From: Planoprotostelium fungivorum
Lineage: Eukaryota; Evosea; Variosea; Cavosteliida; Cavosteliaceae
DNA length: 64,000 nucleotides
Reading direction: 5' to 3'
NCBI GenBank assembly: GCA_003024175.1
Contig: MDYQ01000125.1
Coordinates: 19,034 to 83,033 of the forward strand
In this document: piece by piece, positions 11,801 through 23,195 of the stretch
How the letters are laid out: the number at the start of each line of letters is the position of its first letter
How positions within the stretch are numbered: position 1 is the stretch's first letter
Position numbers and translations under genes: made by a program
Notes under the pieces: generated by a model
Told to the model about the DNA's origin: nothing
Databases searched by the model: none
What the model saw: only the letters and a program-made list of their open reading frames with translations

Positions 11801-12639
11801 ACCATAGAGAGATACGACACTTGTCCTCTCAAATACTGTTACGCAGACGTCCTCCACGTACCGTTACGACCCAACGAAGAGACTCATCAGCACATGCTAT
11901 CTCATCTCATTAGACATCACAGAGATGTGAGTTGGTTTGTCTTTCCTTTTTCTCACAGGTTCAGAACCTGATGGATGGTCACCACACAGACACAGACGCT
12001 GCGTCCGTCGCATCGCATTCGCAAGTTTCAGAAGTCTTCCGTTCGTTCACTCGAGGGGAGAAGGGGGATCGATCGATCTACAACGCGCCATTTCGATTCG
12101 ATTTCGGTCGTTTTACCTTGCAAGGAAAATTTGATCGTATCGATGAGACGGAAAAGGGAAACATCGTGCGGCAGCTCCATCGTTCGTTGGAGAAGGGGAG
12201 AAAGATTCCCAGCCAACCGAAGAAGGACAGAGACAGTAGCGAGCTCCTCTATTACTCGTGGTGTCACTTGAAGGCAAAGAACCGATTACCATACAAGACC
12301 ATGCAGGAATCCGTTCACTTGACATCGGAGAAGGTGACAATGGAGAATCCGTGGGAAATCGTGGAGAATTGATGGAGAACAGCTGGGAACTACCGGGGCC
12401 ATCGCAGAGATGGTAGAGCCAACGGAGGAGGAGGTGAAGAGGAAGATAGATCCTTGGAGAATGACAGGGAACAGATGAAGCGGTACGAGGGGAGGATGAG
12501 AGAGATCATCAGGGGAATGGATGGTGGAGAGTACCAGGCAGCACCTTCTTATAGAGCTTGCACTCTGTGTGACTTTCGTTCGGTGTGTCCTTCAGTTTAT
12601 AAGAAACCGAGGGGGTCCTCTGTGGAGGAAAATAAATGA
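8827..12639 (+). CDS. UvrD/PcrA-type SF1 helicase with RecB-like Cys-cluster C-terminus
   Basis: An ATP-dependent 3'-5' DNA helicase expected in DNA repair. Motifs appear in order across roughly fifteen exons: Q-motif region (LTEEQKRIV), Walker A (VAGAGTGKT, ~8935), Walker B (IFIDDLQDFT, ~9610), motif III (VGDDDQSIFSYRG, ~9740), motif V (TVHKSRGEEYDYVFLVDV, ~11240) and motif VI (EEERRVLHVGMTRAKK, ~11440). The C-terminal part starts STIERYDTCPLKYCYA and ends CTLCDFRSVCP: one Cys far upstream plus CX2CX5C, the arrangement of Fe-S RecB-family nucleases (AddB, Cas4, DNA2 type). The acidic residue in GKFDRIDE is visible, but the following D/E-x-K is not clear, so nuclease activity is uncertain. 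Exon joins near 12372-12454 are not resolved. The architecture resembles bacterial UvrD-nuclease fusions. Confidence 0.85.
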
Positions 12640-12654
12640 ATCTAAACTCAACAA

Positions 12655-12895
12655 TGGAGGCAAAGAAATTCGATTGTGAGGCGTTTCTGCACCATTCGAA
12701 ATCGGTGTAAGTTCTGACCAACTTATTTAGTTGAACAGCTCGTCTTATTTCCAGGTGAGCGGTGTACTGGTGGTGAGCGTGAAAGCTGCGAACAGAATTG
12801 TCCATCCATCACCTCCGTTTCCCAGTTTGATCGCGGTGGTGAGAAGTATCCTGTTTCGCAGACACAAATGAAGCTCTATCTAAACGTATCTAATA
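12655..12895 (+). CDS. possible short gene between helicase and kinase (low confidence)
   Basis: ATG at 12655 opens MEAKKFDCEAFLHHSKS, followed by a plausible donor (GTAAGT) and acceptor near 12730, then a hydrophobic stretch VSGVLVVSVKAANRIVHPS. No family is recognised. It could be a small protein, a 5' leader of the downstream kinase, or noise. Confidence 0.25.
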
Positions 12896-13044
12896 AGCTT
12901 CAGGTGGATTTCTGTGAACGTGTCATCTTTCATTCATCTTAAATATTGTAGGTTACAAGATCAGGGACAGAAGGGACACCTCGAATTACGCACCCGCGGC
13001 ACCCGCGATATCACTACAAAACATCTTCGATCGCCACAGACACC

Positions 13045-14013
13045 ATGCCCCTCTTTGAAACCATATCCATCGATGATGAACAAATCAGAGGCCTGATCGA
13101 TCAACATTACAGCTTGACTCTGGGAAAGCTCATTCGATCTTCACAGAACAACACCTATCTGGCCACAAAGATCGTAGACGATCAAGAGACAAAGTTCATC
13201 GTCCGTGTTACACCCGATCCAAAGGGAGATCGATTAGCGGGCATAGAACTCGAGATCACTCTTCTCAATGAACTCCAACAACAAGGCCTCACCGTATGTC
13301 CACCCGTCAAGAACAAGCAATCACATTATCACGTTGTCAGTGATTCAGCGACGGGCCCGGTCATTCTTGTCGTCTTCCAGCACGCTCCCGGTGTCCCCAT
13401 AGATTTCTTCTCCTGGAGCTGGCTTCACGAGAAGAAGATGGTTGTCGGCGTGGGCCGATGGCTGTCCAAATTCCACAAGCTCTCCAGACAATTCAGCCAG
13501 AATCATCCCGAGCTCATCAAGAATGCACGACCGTGGACAGCACTCCACGATGGTGTCCTTCAAGGCGCACCCATTACTGCGGAAGACGAAAAGCTATCTC
13601 AATCACCTCAATCGTACGGCATCATCCACGGAGACGTCAACGCGTCCAACTTCTACTGGGACGAAGAGAAGTTGACGGTTCACATGTACGATTGGGACCA
13701 ACTCCAGAGCTGCTGGTTCGCTTACGATCTCGCCGCGCCCATCTGGATGGTCGTAGCATGCAAAGAAGGAGGTAACCCGATGGATCCCACCCAATCTGTC
13801 CCCAACTGTGACCCTCAAGTCTATACCGATTGGTTGTTGGAAGGATACGAAGAGGATGGAGAGAAGGTCGATCGAGATCACCTGAAGAGGATGCTGAGTC
13901 TGAGGAGACTGTTATTGAAGAGGATTGGAGCCAGAGCCGTGAAAGAGCTACCGGAAGATCACCCTATGGCGGCAGCATGCAAACAGATGGACTCTTGGTT
14001 AAATAAAGAGTGA
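13045..14013 (+). CDS. APH/choline-kinase-fold small-molecule kinase, intronless
   Basis: 322 residues in one exon with start MPLFETISIDDEQ and stop TGA. The layout is that of the aminoglycoside phosphotransferase (APH)/SrkA-type fold: N-lobe with NNTYLATK and FIVRVTP (likely the ATP-Lys strand is IVRV), a hinge (VILVVFQHAPG), the catalytic loop HGDVNASNFYW (~residues 194-204) and the metal-binding YDWDQ (residues 214-218) in place of the usual DFD/DWE. It probably phosphorylates a small molecule or Ser/Thr; the substrate cannot be told. The lack of introns is notable among neighbours with up to fifteen exons, which makes bacterial ancestry or retrocopying possible. Confidence 0.85.
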   Translation: MPLFETISIDDEQIRGLIDQHYSLTLGKLIRSSQNNTYLATKIVDDQETKFIVRVTPDPKGDRLAGIELEITLLNELQQQGLTVCPPVKNKQSHYHVVSDSATGPVILVVFQHAPGVPIDFFSWSWLHEKKMVVGVGRWLSKFHKLSRQFSQNHPELIKNARPWTALHDGVLQGAPITAEDEKLSQSPQSYGIIHGDVNASNFYWDEEKLTVHMYDWDQLQSCWFAYDLAAPIWMVVACKEGGNPMDPTQSVPNCDPQVYTDWLLEGYEEDGEKVDRDHLKRMLSLRRLLLKRIGARAVKELPEDHPMAAACKQMDSWLNKE

Positions 14014-14107
14014 ATACGTTCAGGTTAAGTAACATCAGGTCGCACAAATGATGCATGATATCTTCTTTTATGTGCACTGGTCATCGAAGTGGTCTCTCGT
14101 CTGATGA

Positions 14108-14908
14108 TCATTCAAACTTCTCGACGAATGTCTCGATCCATGCGAAGGACTTGTGGAATTGGAGTTCGATCCAATCGTAGGTAATGCTGCCCAGTCTGAA
14201 GCTTGTAGCAACTTGGAAGGCTCGATCGATTGCTATTTCTACCACAACAGACCAGGACGACAACGGGCGTGGCAATCGCATTTCATCGTCATCTAGTTCG
14301 AAGAGATGCATCTTGTTGAATCACCAGGTCCCTTTGCTTTCACGGCGTCGATGAATCCCGCGTGAGATAATTTCAGCCAGATATCCAACTGCCTCTCTGA
14401 AGCGGTGACTAGATATGCAGCAGCGGCCGATATCACCGCTCCCGTCGCCTCTTCATCTGTGATACGTCCAAGATCAGCGAAGATGCCATCTCTTGGGCGA
14501 TCGTTGCGAGTCCACTCAGATAAGAATCGTGTCGAGGTAGGAGCGGCCATCTCAATCGCAGAGTAGAGTTGGATTTGATGATCTCTACGCTACAAGAAAG
14601 TATATCCAAAGATATAGAATGACGAGAGATGGAACTTACTTGATGTCTGAAGAGCTTGTGTTGTTTTTCTTCGTGTTTCGTTCAGCGAGGAAAACTCGCA
14701 CCTGCGAAAGCGATTCAGAACGCTGAAATTGAACACAATGGACAACACCAGACGTTAGGACGATGAACGACGAAGGAGAAGGGATGTCTTCCACGACGGT
14801 GACTCTCTCTGTGGCTGTTTCCATAGATGACGTATAAACTCTTCTTCGCAACCGGCTCATCTTTGCGGATGTGCTCAAGATGTGATGACGAGATGTTTCC
14901 AGACCCAT
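14108..14908 (-). CDS. hypothetical gene with a frame break near its 3' end
   Basis: Not recognised. A minus-strand frame running from ~14908 (MGLETSRHHILS, or from an internal Met MSRLRRRVYTSS) through SGVVHCVQFQRSESLSQVRVFLAERN can be spliced (donor GTAAGT near 14640, acceptor before 14585) in frame onto an exon reading QIQLYSAIEMAAPTSTRFLS and on to AAAAYLVTASERQLDIWLKL. That frame then closes at 14293. A second open frame (MHLFELDDDEMRLPRPL to FVEKFE, 14311-14108) continues immediately in another phase with no room for a normal intron. Either a frameshift (real or sequencing) or two genes. An overlapping frame on the same strand (14715-15026) might supply an alternative first exon. Confidence 0.45.
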
Positions 14909-15133
14909 TCATCCTCCACAGCGTCGCCACTGGAAGCACTCTATCATCCTCTTCGTATATCTCCTGCAACAGCATACCACCCAGCCCCGGAAAGAACGCC
15001 TGGTGCTCTGCTGCCCTCGTAATCACACTCAGGCGCCTCTAAAACACAATTGGAACCTGTCAACCCGATGAAAGGTCCTTCTTGGAACAAAATTTCAGAT
15101 GGCAGGGCGTATTTTATCAGTGAACACCGACGC

Positions 15134-18100
15134 ATGAGGTCTATACTGTTTCTGCTGTGTCTCACGGTGGGATACGGACTGAACGAGACGGAGGTGCTGG
15201 TAGACTTCTTTGGACAGACGGGAGGTATGGGTTTAGGATATGAGAATGTTTTGTGAAACACGTGGATCTCTAATTCACTCGGTTATTCAGGTATCTACTG
15301 GTATAACCACACGAATTGGAATGAAACAGACGCATGCAATTACCACGGTGTCACGTGTCTTAATGGCACCGTCACAGAACTCCATCTCGAGTTCAACCAT
15401 CTGGAAGGCATATTACCAGACGTCATCGGTTATCTGGTCAATCTGAAGACATTGAATCTCAGCAGCAACTTTCTATCAGGATCCATTCCATCTTCATTGG
15501 GGAACCTCTATCATCTTGAACATCTAGATCTCGGTTTCAATCAATTCGAAGGCACACTCCCTGGTGATAGACGATTTCGAATGGGCATTATCAACTGACC
15601 CAAACAGACATTTTTCTCAACAAATACTTCCTCAGCACTATTGTTCTGAGCAATAACCTTTTCAATGGACCCTTACCTCCTACTCTGCTCAACTTACCAT
15701 CTCTCTTGGTTTTAGACGTCTCTATGAATTACTTTGACGGCACATTACCCGAACTCGGTTCCTCCGTCTATTTGGCCTTTCTATACGTCAATCAGAACAG
15801 GTACGATCGTCTTCACATCTCCATCATTTCACGAGAACTCATCACTGACATCATGTTGATGCATCGTAGATTCTTTGGAACGATACCCCTCAGTTGGAGG
15901 AATCTAATCAATATCTATTATCTTCGTATGGACAACAACCAATTAGAAGGTGAGCTCTTGCATCATCCACCCCATCTGAACCTCTCAGGCACGCTGAACG
16001 GATACTTTGAAGAATCCCAAACCTTGCAACTGTGGGCGGCAGGGTGTGTTGCACATCATCACCATCTCCACCTGACATCATCAGTTTCAACTTCTTCAGT
16101 GGAAGCATACCCGACATCTTTAGACACAACGTCTTCATCTTCTACGCAGGTGAATCGATCTACACGACATCATCAGAAATAAAATGAAATAAAATCATCT
16201 CCATCATCATCATCTCCACGACATCACATCTCATCTCGCCGCAGGTTACAATCAACTGACTGGCAACTTACCTCCCTCCTTTTATACCTCTCAGAAGGTT
16301 CAATATCTACTGGTCAACAAGGTGAGCTCTTCGAACATCCTCCATCACTCAGCGCATGAAGAACCGTCTGAGTGGTGAGCTGTCGCCCGACATCGGCAAC
16401 GTGAGCTCCCTCACTCACTTGTGGCTGTGGACGGTGGGCTCGTTGTAGATGGCAGATCTCATCTGACGTGAATCAGAATGACTTCAGCGGTCCCCTGCCC
16501 AGCACATTAGGAAATCTGAAGAGTCTGTCTCAGTTGGCACTGTTCCAGGTGGGCATACGTAACGGAGCGTAACGTAAGGGGTGACAGAACATGTTCTCCG
16601 GACCGATTCCTAGGGAAATCTCTCAGGCGAGGAATCTGACTTACTTTGACATCTACGACAACCAAGTGAGTTGCCTCGTTGTAGATGGTCATCTCATATG
16701 ATTGTAGATGAGCGGACCTTTACCCTCCGAAATCGGCGACATGACGTCACTCCAAGGTACCCATTCATTCTATATCATCTATCTACAACGAGCCATCCCA
16801 CACCATTCGATTCATCCCTGCAGTTTTATCCATCGGCTCGAACAACTTCACATCGACCGTCCCCCTTACTTTTGGTAAACTGTACGGTCTCCTTACCTTA
16901 ACCATCGATTCAAATCCACAATTGAACGGTAGTCTCGACTTCTTCGTCGGCATGTACAGCCTCTACCGGTTCGATGCTTCCTTCTGTGATTTTTCCGGAC
17001 AGATACCCACCTGGGTTGTGAACATGAATATACTGAACGTGAGAGATGAAGAATGAACGTGAATTGAATGAGACAGAGTTTCACGGTCACGAATTGTAGA
17101 TTGACTGGGTACCTACCTGATTTCTCACCTTACGCGAACATCTCACAGATCGACATATGTGAGTGGCTGGTTGTAGATGGAAACTGAATGAAATTCCAGC
17201 GAATAACAATATCACCGGTATATTACCCAAGGTGAATGTTTCAACTTGTAGATTGTAATTAAACTCGAACAGCAACTGGGAACAGATTTGAGAATATTAG
17301 ACGTCAGTCACAACAAGTGAATTCATCACCATCCATACTTTCACTCATTTTCCCGCAGCATCGGCGGTTACATCCGATTAGAATGGAAGAAATATAATAA
17401 CATGACTACACTCTTATTGAACGACAACGACATCGGTAACTCTGGTACCGCCGTCTTAGACAACAACGTGAGGTCATCATCAGATCATCTCATCATGACG
17501 ATGAACAGTTGAGCATCCTCCAATCCCTTCAGAAGCTTCAGATCTTCGATGCATCGAATAATCAACTGAGTGGTACACTCAAGATCGACGCCTTCGACTA
17601 TTCAGATGGTTTAGAAGAGATTCACTTGAGCGTAAGTTTCTCGCTGAGATGTAAAGATTCATTCATCATTCAGGGAAATAACTTGACCGGTTACGTCGTG
17701 ATATCAGCTGGTATGTTAGCTATGCCCAAATTGCGCATATTCGATCTATCAGGTGAGAGTATCGATGATGTGGAGTGACTGATACGAGAAGACAATCGAC
17801 TCGTTGGGTCGTTACCGTTTTATCTGGCATACTGTCCTCTCATCACTTACATCAATATGAGCCGAAACGAGGTGAGAGAATCTATTTTATTTCATTTTAT
17901 TTCGTGTGGCCTGACGTTCGTAGTTGTCGGATGTTTTTCCCACGGTCTACAAATATCTCCGCAATCTGAACACGCTAGACGTGAGATACGTACGTATCGT
18001 ACGTTCATTGAACGTCTGACAGGTGTCGTACAATCGTCTCGTTGGGTCTCTACCTCTATCGATCGGCAGCTGGTACAATCTACAGACATTATGTTTTCAG

Positions 18101-21100
18101 AACAACATGCTGGAAGGTGAAGTCATTCGATTCATCTGAACCTCTTCATTGAAACGATGATAGGACAACTTCCGTCGAGTCTGGGTAAATTGGTGAAGCT
18201 CACCACGCTAGAACTGAGTAACAACAATCTGTCCTCCGATTCTCTATCTTTCATCTCTACCATGCAACAATTACACTCCCTCACCCTGTCGAATAATTCC
18301 ATCTGTGCAGATATCCCAACTGTTTTACGTGAGAGAGTTACATTTATAAGATAAGACTGACCGTGATAGCACCTAACATCCACACATTCGACCTATCGAA
18401 TAACGATCTGTACGGAGTTATACCCGATTCGATCTACTCTCTACACTATCTCGACGTTCTTATCCTCAGGGTATGAAGCATACATCGTTACGTGGTGCAT
18501 CCATTCATCTCGTTACAGAATAATCGATTGAACGGAACCATCAAGAGATTTGTCTCTGATCCGATGGTGAGAAGAACATTTTAATTTCCATCGATTGATG
18601 TACGTCAGACCGTAGATCTATCTCATAATGATCTGACGGGCGATCTATCCTTCTTATCTCAGCTGTCTTCGATATCTGAGTTACGCCTCAATTCGAATTA
18701 TTTATCGGGGACGATTCCATCTTTGGCGGGAAGAAAAAATCTAGCCGTTTTCGATTTGAGTCATAATCTCTTGGTAGGACAGGTGAATTCAAATCGATCT
18801 TTTCAAATTTCAAATGTCTCTACTCTCCGGACGACTCTTTGTGTCGAAGACATCCATCGATGTAGATTGAAACGATTTAGATTCCAGATTTCATTCAGAT
18901 GTTATCTCTGAAAGTTCTCAACGTCAGCTCGAATCTACTCAACGGGTCCCTCCCCCTCTTGACTTGGGATATCTCACTATCCATCTATGATGTCTCACAC
19001 AATAACATACAGTACGCCAGACAGGTGAGGTCACGTGACCCACACTGGCTGACGTGAAAAAGTCAACGATGCTGACGAGCGAGTTGACCTGTCACACGAA
19101 CGGAAATCCATTGAGATGTCCGGTAGCTGACGTCTATCTACAACGCTGTAATTCGACTTGTACCGTCGTGGGCAAGAACGAAGTGGATACTCTGCAGTAC
19201 CACATGGACGGATCAATCGAACGTTTCAATTCGACGAGATTTCTACAAGTGTTAGCCAACCTCAGCGGCATCGATATGGGTCGTCTATCTATTCTGAACG
19301 TCAGGTGATGTCTCATCAATGTCTCTCATCAAATCATGATGTGACGGACGCATCGACGATGTGACACTCGATGTACTGATGCAATTACAGAGAGGGAAGC
19401 GTCATCGCCACGGTACAGATCTCCCCCGCCGATGGAAGGATGACGAATCAAGGCTCCGTGGAAGACAGCATCGACATCTTAAAGTCCATCCCAGAATCAG
19501 TCTACCGAGATAGTGGATATCTATTATTAGATCCCGTCGGTACTCCCATCAGCGTACCTGTATCTACAACGATACTCGATCGCGGCGACGATCGCTCCCT
19601 GGGGCCCATACTGGGTGGAGTACTCAGTGAGTCCCAAATATTTGGGACGGGAAGATGATTGACATCAGGTGGCTTCTTGGTACTCATCGTCATCATGGCC
19701 GTAGTCTTCATCGTGTACCGCCATCACATCAGGAAGGAATCGTTCACGAGACAGTTGATGTTGGTCGATTTGAAGGTACTCAATACCGATATGGTGAAGA
19801 AATCCATCATCAATTATGAAGAGCTGAAGAACATGCAAATGGTGAGTCAAATCATCCATAAAGTCATCAAATCATCCATCATGTCATCAAATCATCCATC
19901 AAGTCATCAAATCATCCATCATGTCATCAAATCATCCATCATGTCATCAAATCATCCATCATGTCATCAAATCATCCATCTTACCATCTTGTCATCGAAT
20001 CACATCGTGTTGATTGATGCGACAGATCGGATGTGGTGCATTCGGCATCGTCTATCGTGCAAAATGGAGAGAGACACAAGTTGCAGTGAGTCAGATGGAC
20101 ACCCAAAATCATCGATGTCTCACATTCATCGCAGGTCAAGCAGATCAAATCTGAATTGATCACACAGAAGCAATTAGAAGCCTTCTTGAAAGAGGTGACC
20201 GCCTTACGTCTTCGTTCAGAAGTGACATGAACAGGTTTTCATCTGGCAAGGACTGAAAGTACATCCAAACATCGTAACCTTCATCGGTAAGTGTTCGAAT
20301 GCATCGTCCATTTGATATCTGAAATCCGTGCAGGTGTTACCTTCCCGCCTCAACCTCTATCCATGGTGACCGGTGAGATATCTTCATTCCTCTCCACGAA
20401 AGAATAAAATAGAATAAAATCATCCGTTCACACTGACCTCCCGCAGAGTTTTGTCACATGGGCTCACTGTACGAACACTTGAGAAAAGTCGAATGCACAA
20501 TGGAGGAGAAATTGAAATTCATCGGTGAAATTGCACTTGGAATGCTTCACCTGCACAAAGAGAAGGTGGAAATCATTCATCCTCTACATTCAACGTGAAA
20601 TAACATCGATCAGGTCATTCACAGAGATTTGGCCGTGAGGAATATCCTGTTGAGTCGACATATGGAAGCAAAGGTGAGAAGAAAAGAGAAGAGACAGCTG
20701 AAGAGAAGTAAAGGTATCCGATTTCGGTCTGTCACGCGAGCAAGAGAACACAGAAGAAGTGTCTCAGACAACATCTTACATCGGCCCGGTCAAATGGATG
20801 GTGAGTCTTTACCATTCAACTCGGTTACGAAACATATTCACCTTCACGTCAGGCACCAGAGGCCATATCTTCTCGTCACTATTCGATCAAATCAGATGGT
20901 GAGAAGAGTGATCCCTCCTTGTCTGATGGGTTCAGTTTATTCTTTCGGCATTGTCATCTGGGAGATCGTGCAAGTGGAAGAGCCGTGGGAGGGAGAGGCC
21001 GCTGTGAACGTGGCGATGAGAGTTGTGAAGGAGGGTGCGAGATTGACGATTCCCGATGGATGTCCTTCTCAATTGTCGGATCTCATGGAGAGTGAGTCAT

Positions 21101-21496
21101 CGTCATCACATCGACATCATCAGATCTTCACCACACCATCATCATCACTATGCCATCATCTTCATCGTACCATCATCATCACGATCACATCATCACACCG
21201 ACACCTCCACAGGATGTTGGAAGACGGACCACACGGAGCGTCCAGACTTCCAAGACATCTGCGATGTCCTCGGAATGACATCCAGCGACGACGAGGGAGA
21301 AGCCATTCACTCTGAGAAGTTCTCTGATGGTTATTTTGTCCCTGATTCAGATGTTCCCCCCACAGATTCGGGTTACATCTTTGCCAAAATCGATGAAGTG
21401 AACGAAGACAAGAGAGGAGAAGGAAAGGAAGAAGAGAAAGCTTCTTATTCACATTCAGAGTACATTGTTCCTGTCATCGAACAGAAAGTCTTGTAA
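15134..21496 (+). CDS. leucine-rich-repeat receptor-like kinase with tyrosine-kinase hallmarks
   Basis: A single-pass receptor. The signal peptide is MRSILFLLCLTVGYGLN. An LRR-N-terminal cap (WNETDACNYHGVTC) is followed by many plant-type LRRs of the form LxxLxLSxNxLSGxIPxxLG in small exons up to ~19300. The transmembrane segment is GGFLVLIVIMAVVFIVY (~19672-19722). The kinase has IGCGAFGIVYRAK (P-loop), VAVKQIKSE (catalytic Lys, after an intron), HRDLAVRN (catalytic loop), VSDFGLS, PVKWMAPEA and SDVYSFGIVIWEI. HRDLAxRN and PVKWMAPE are typical of tyrosine kinases rather than TKL kinases (usually HRDLKSxN). The tail after the kinase holds three spaced tyrosine motifs: DGYFVP, SGYIFAK and SEYIVPV. 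Stop TAA at 21494-21496. At least twenty introns; several carry a recurring TTGTAGAT motif. Exact LRR number is uncertain. Confidence 0.88.
19850..19985. repeat. ~19-20 bp minisatellite in receptor-kinase intron
   Basis: About seven imperfect tandem copies of a unit close to AATCATCCATCATGTCATCA. They lie in the intron between the juxtamembrane exon (SIINYEELKNMQM) and the P-loop exon. Confidence 0.85.
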
Positions 21497-21576
21497 ATAA
21501 ACGAATGGGTGTGAGATGGTACGGTTCTCTTCGAAGACGAGCAGGTGTAAAGTGAATAAAGAGTCAAGTGTGAAGT

Positions 21577-23041
21577 TTACCAATCGCTGTCTGAAGAGGA
21601 GACCTGCTTCTTCTTTTTCTTCTTCTTGTTCGGTGGCTTGGTCGTCTCTTCTTCCACCTTTCTCTTCTTACTCTTCTCTCTCTTCTCTTCTTCCTTTGGT
21701 GTCTCCTTCTTCGGTGTCTCCTTCTTCTTCGCTCCTTCACTCCTCTTCACGGCCATAATCTTCTTTTTTCCCTCCTGCTGCTGCGCCTGCTTCTCCTGCT
21801 TCTGCGCCTTCTTCTGCTGCGCCTTCTTCTCCTGCTTCTGCGCCTTCTTCTCCTGCTTCTGCGCCTGCTTCTCCTGCTTCCGCGCCTTCTTCTGCTGCCC
21901 CTTCACTGGACGATGAATGTCTGACGTAGAGTGTCTCCTCGTGATCATGCTCGATGTGAGAGAGAAGACGTGTCCCATCTCTCTCGCTCTCTGATAGTAA
22001 TCTTCCAACGTCATGTTCTCTGATTCTCCGTTTTGTTCGATCTGATCGAAGACGGATGCATCGGGGAGCTCGCATTCCTGATTTCCGTTCAGAGTGTGTC
22101 GTGATGATGAGATGATGATGATGATGTGGATCAGCAAGGGGATGATTGGATGAATATCAAATGATGTTATGGATCATATTCTCACCTCAAATATGTGTCC
22201 CGACAAACCACAATTGCAGCACGTTCCATCGTAATTCGGTTTGTATCCATTGTCTTTGGACAGAGTGTGCAGTGAATGGTTCATCACGATAGAATCTCTT
22301 CTCTTGTTACGTTCGTTAGATCCTTGGTTTGGTGTCTGATGATGGTCAATCGTCATCAACGTGATGTAATGCGTCGTGACAAAGACACGGAAGGTGTGGG
22401 TGTCTCACCGAAGGCGAAGAATTAGTGTCTCTGTGACACGGATGATAACCGATGGCGCCACATACGATACACGGAAGAGATGAACCATCTTCGGGTGGAA
22501 CGAGTCGAGGGCCGTATTGGAGTTCGATGTTCTGCGTATAACATTTAGAGTGACTCGCGAGTCACATGTGAGATCTCACGCGTTGAAATTTGGATGGCTG
22601 CGTGCGATTTCTGGGGGTGATGACAGACTTTTGCAACCGAAAACTGTTGTTTCGGAACAATTGCTTCTGTTCGTCTGTAAAATAGATGTTGCCGTCTGCA
22701 TCGGTATCATCATCATCACTACTCCCCAATTGGTGGACAAAAGGTTTCGGTTTTGTTGTGCTTCCATTGCTGACCTGGTTTCAATTCAATCGTTTTAGAG
22801 TCCTTCTCTTAAAGGAACTCACTGATGTCTTGGATGATGTCACACTGTTAGTGTTCTTCTTTCCATTCAGAACCTTGTTCTTGATATCCAAAACGAGCTT
22901 GGTAAACTTTCCAGTGACAGACTTTTTGGAATCGTTTCCATTATCGTCATCATCTTCGATCTGATCGAAACACTGTCAGTGACACCGTTGAATCAGACCT
23001 CTCCCCACCGTAATCACGTCCCTCTTTGAGCTCATGGTCAT
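21577..23041 (-). CDS. zinc-knuckle (CCHC) protein with Lys/Gln-rich coiled-coil tail
   Basis: Minus-strand exons join in frame from ATG at 23041-23039 (MTMSSKRDVIT) through CFDQIEDDDDNGND, an acidic exon SSDDDDTDADGNIYFTDEQK, a Cys/His exon (PCIVCGAIGYHPCH), a second exon with CCNCGLSGHIFE and a last exon beginning ECELPDASVF. The zinc knuckle CX2CX4HX4C is formed only after splicing: its last Cys is in the final exon. The C-terminus has a run of KKAQKQEKQAQ-type repeats, then PKKETPKEE and a terminal basic run KPPNKKKKKKKQVSSSDSDW, which looks like a nuclear targeting signal. A nucleic-acid-binding role, probably RNA, is inferred from the knuckles and charge. The final Ser/Asp motif is a possible CK2 site. 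The plus-strand frame over the repeats is a shadow. Confidence 0.78.
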
Positions 23042-23195
23042 CGGGGTTCGCGATATGATCTCGTATCTCAAACAACAACGAGAGAAAAAGGACGGAAATT
23101 GAACGAGCTCATCTCATCCACTTTCTACATCACATCGTAGATTCATCGTCTTCACACAGAATCCATCACGTGCATCATCACATAAATAGAATGTT

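Noticed and set aside
19850-19985. CRISPR-like array
   Set aside because: Short near-contiguous units with no unique spacers, in a eukaryotic intron: a minisatellite.
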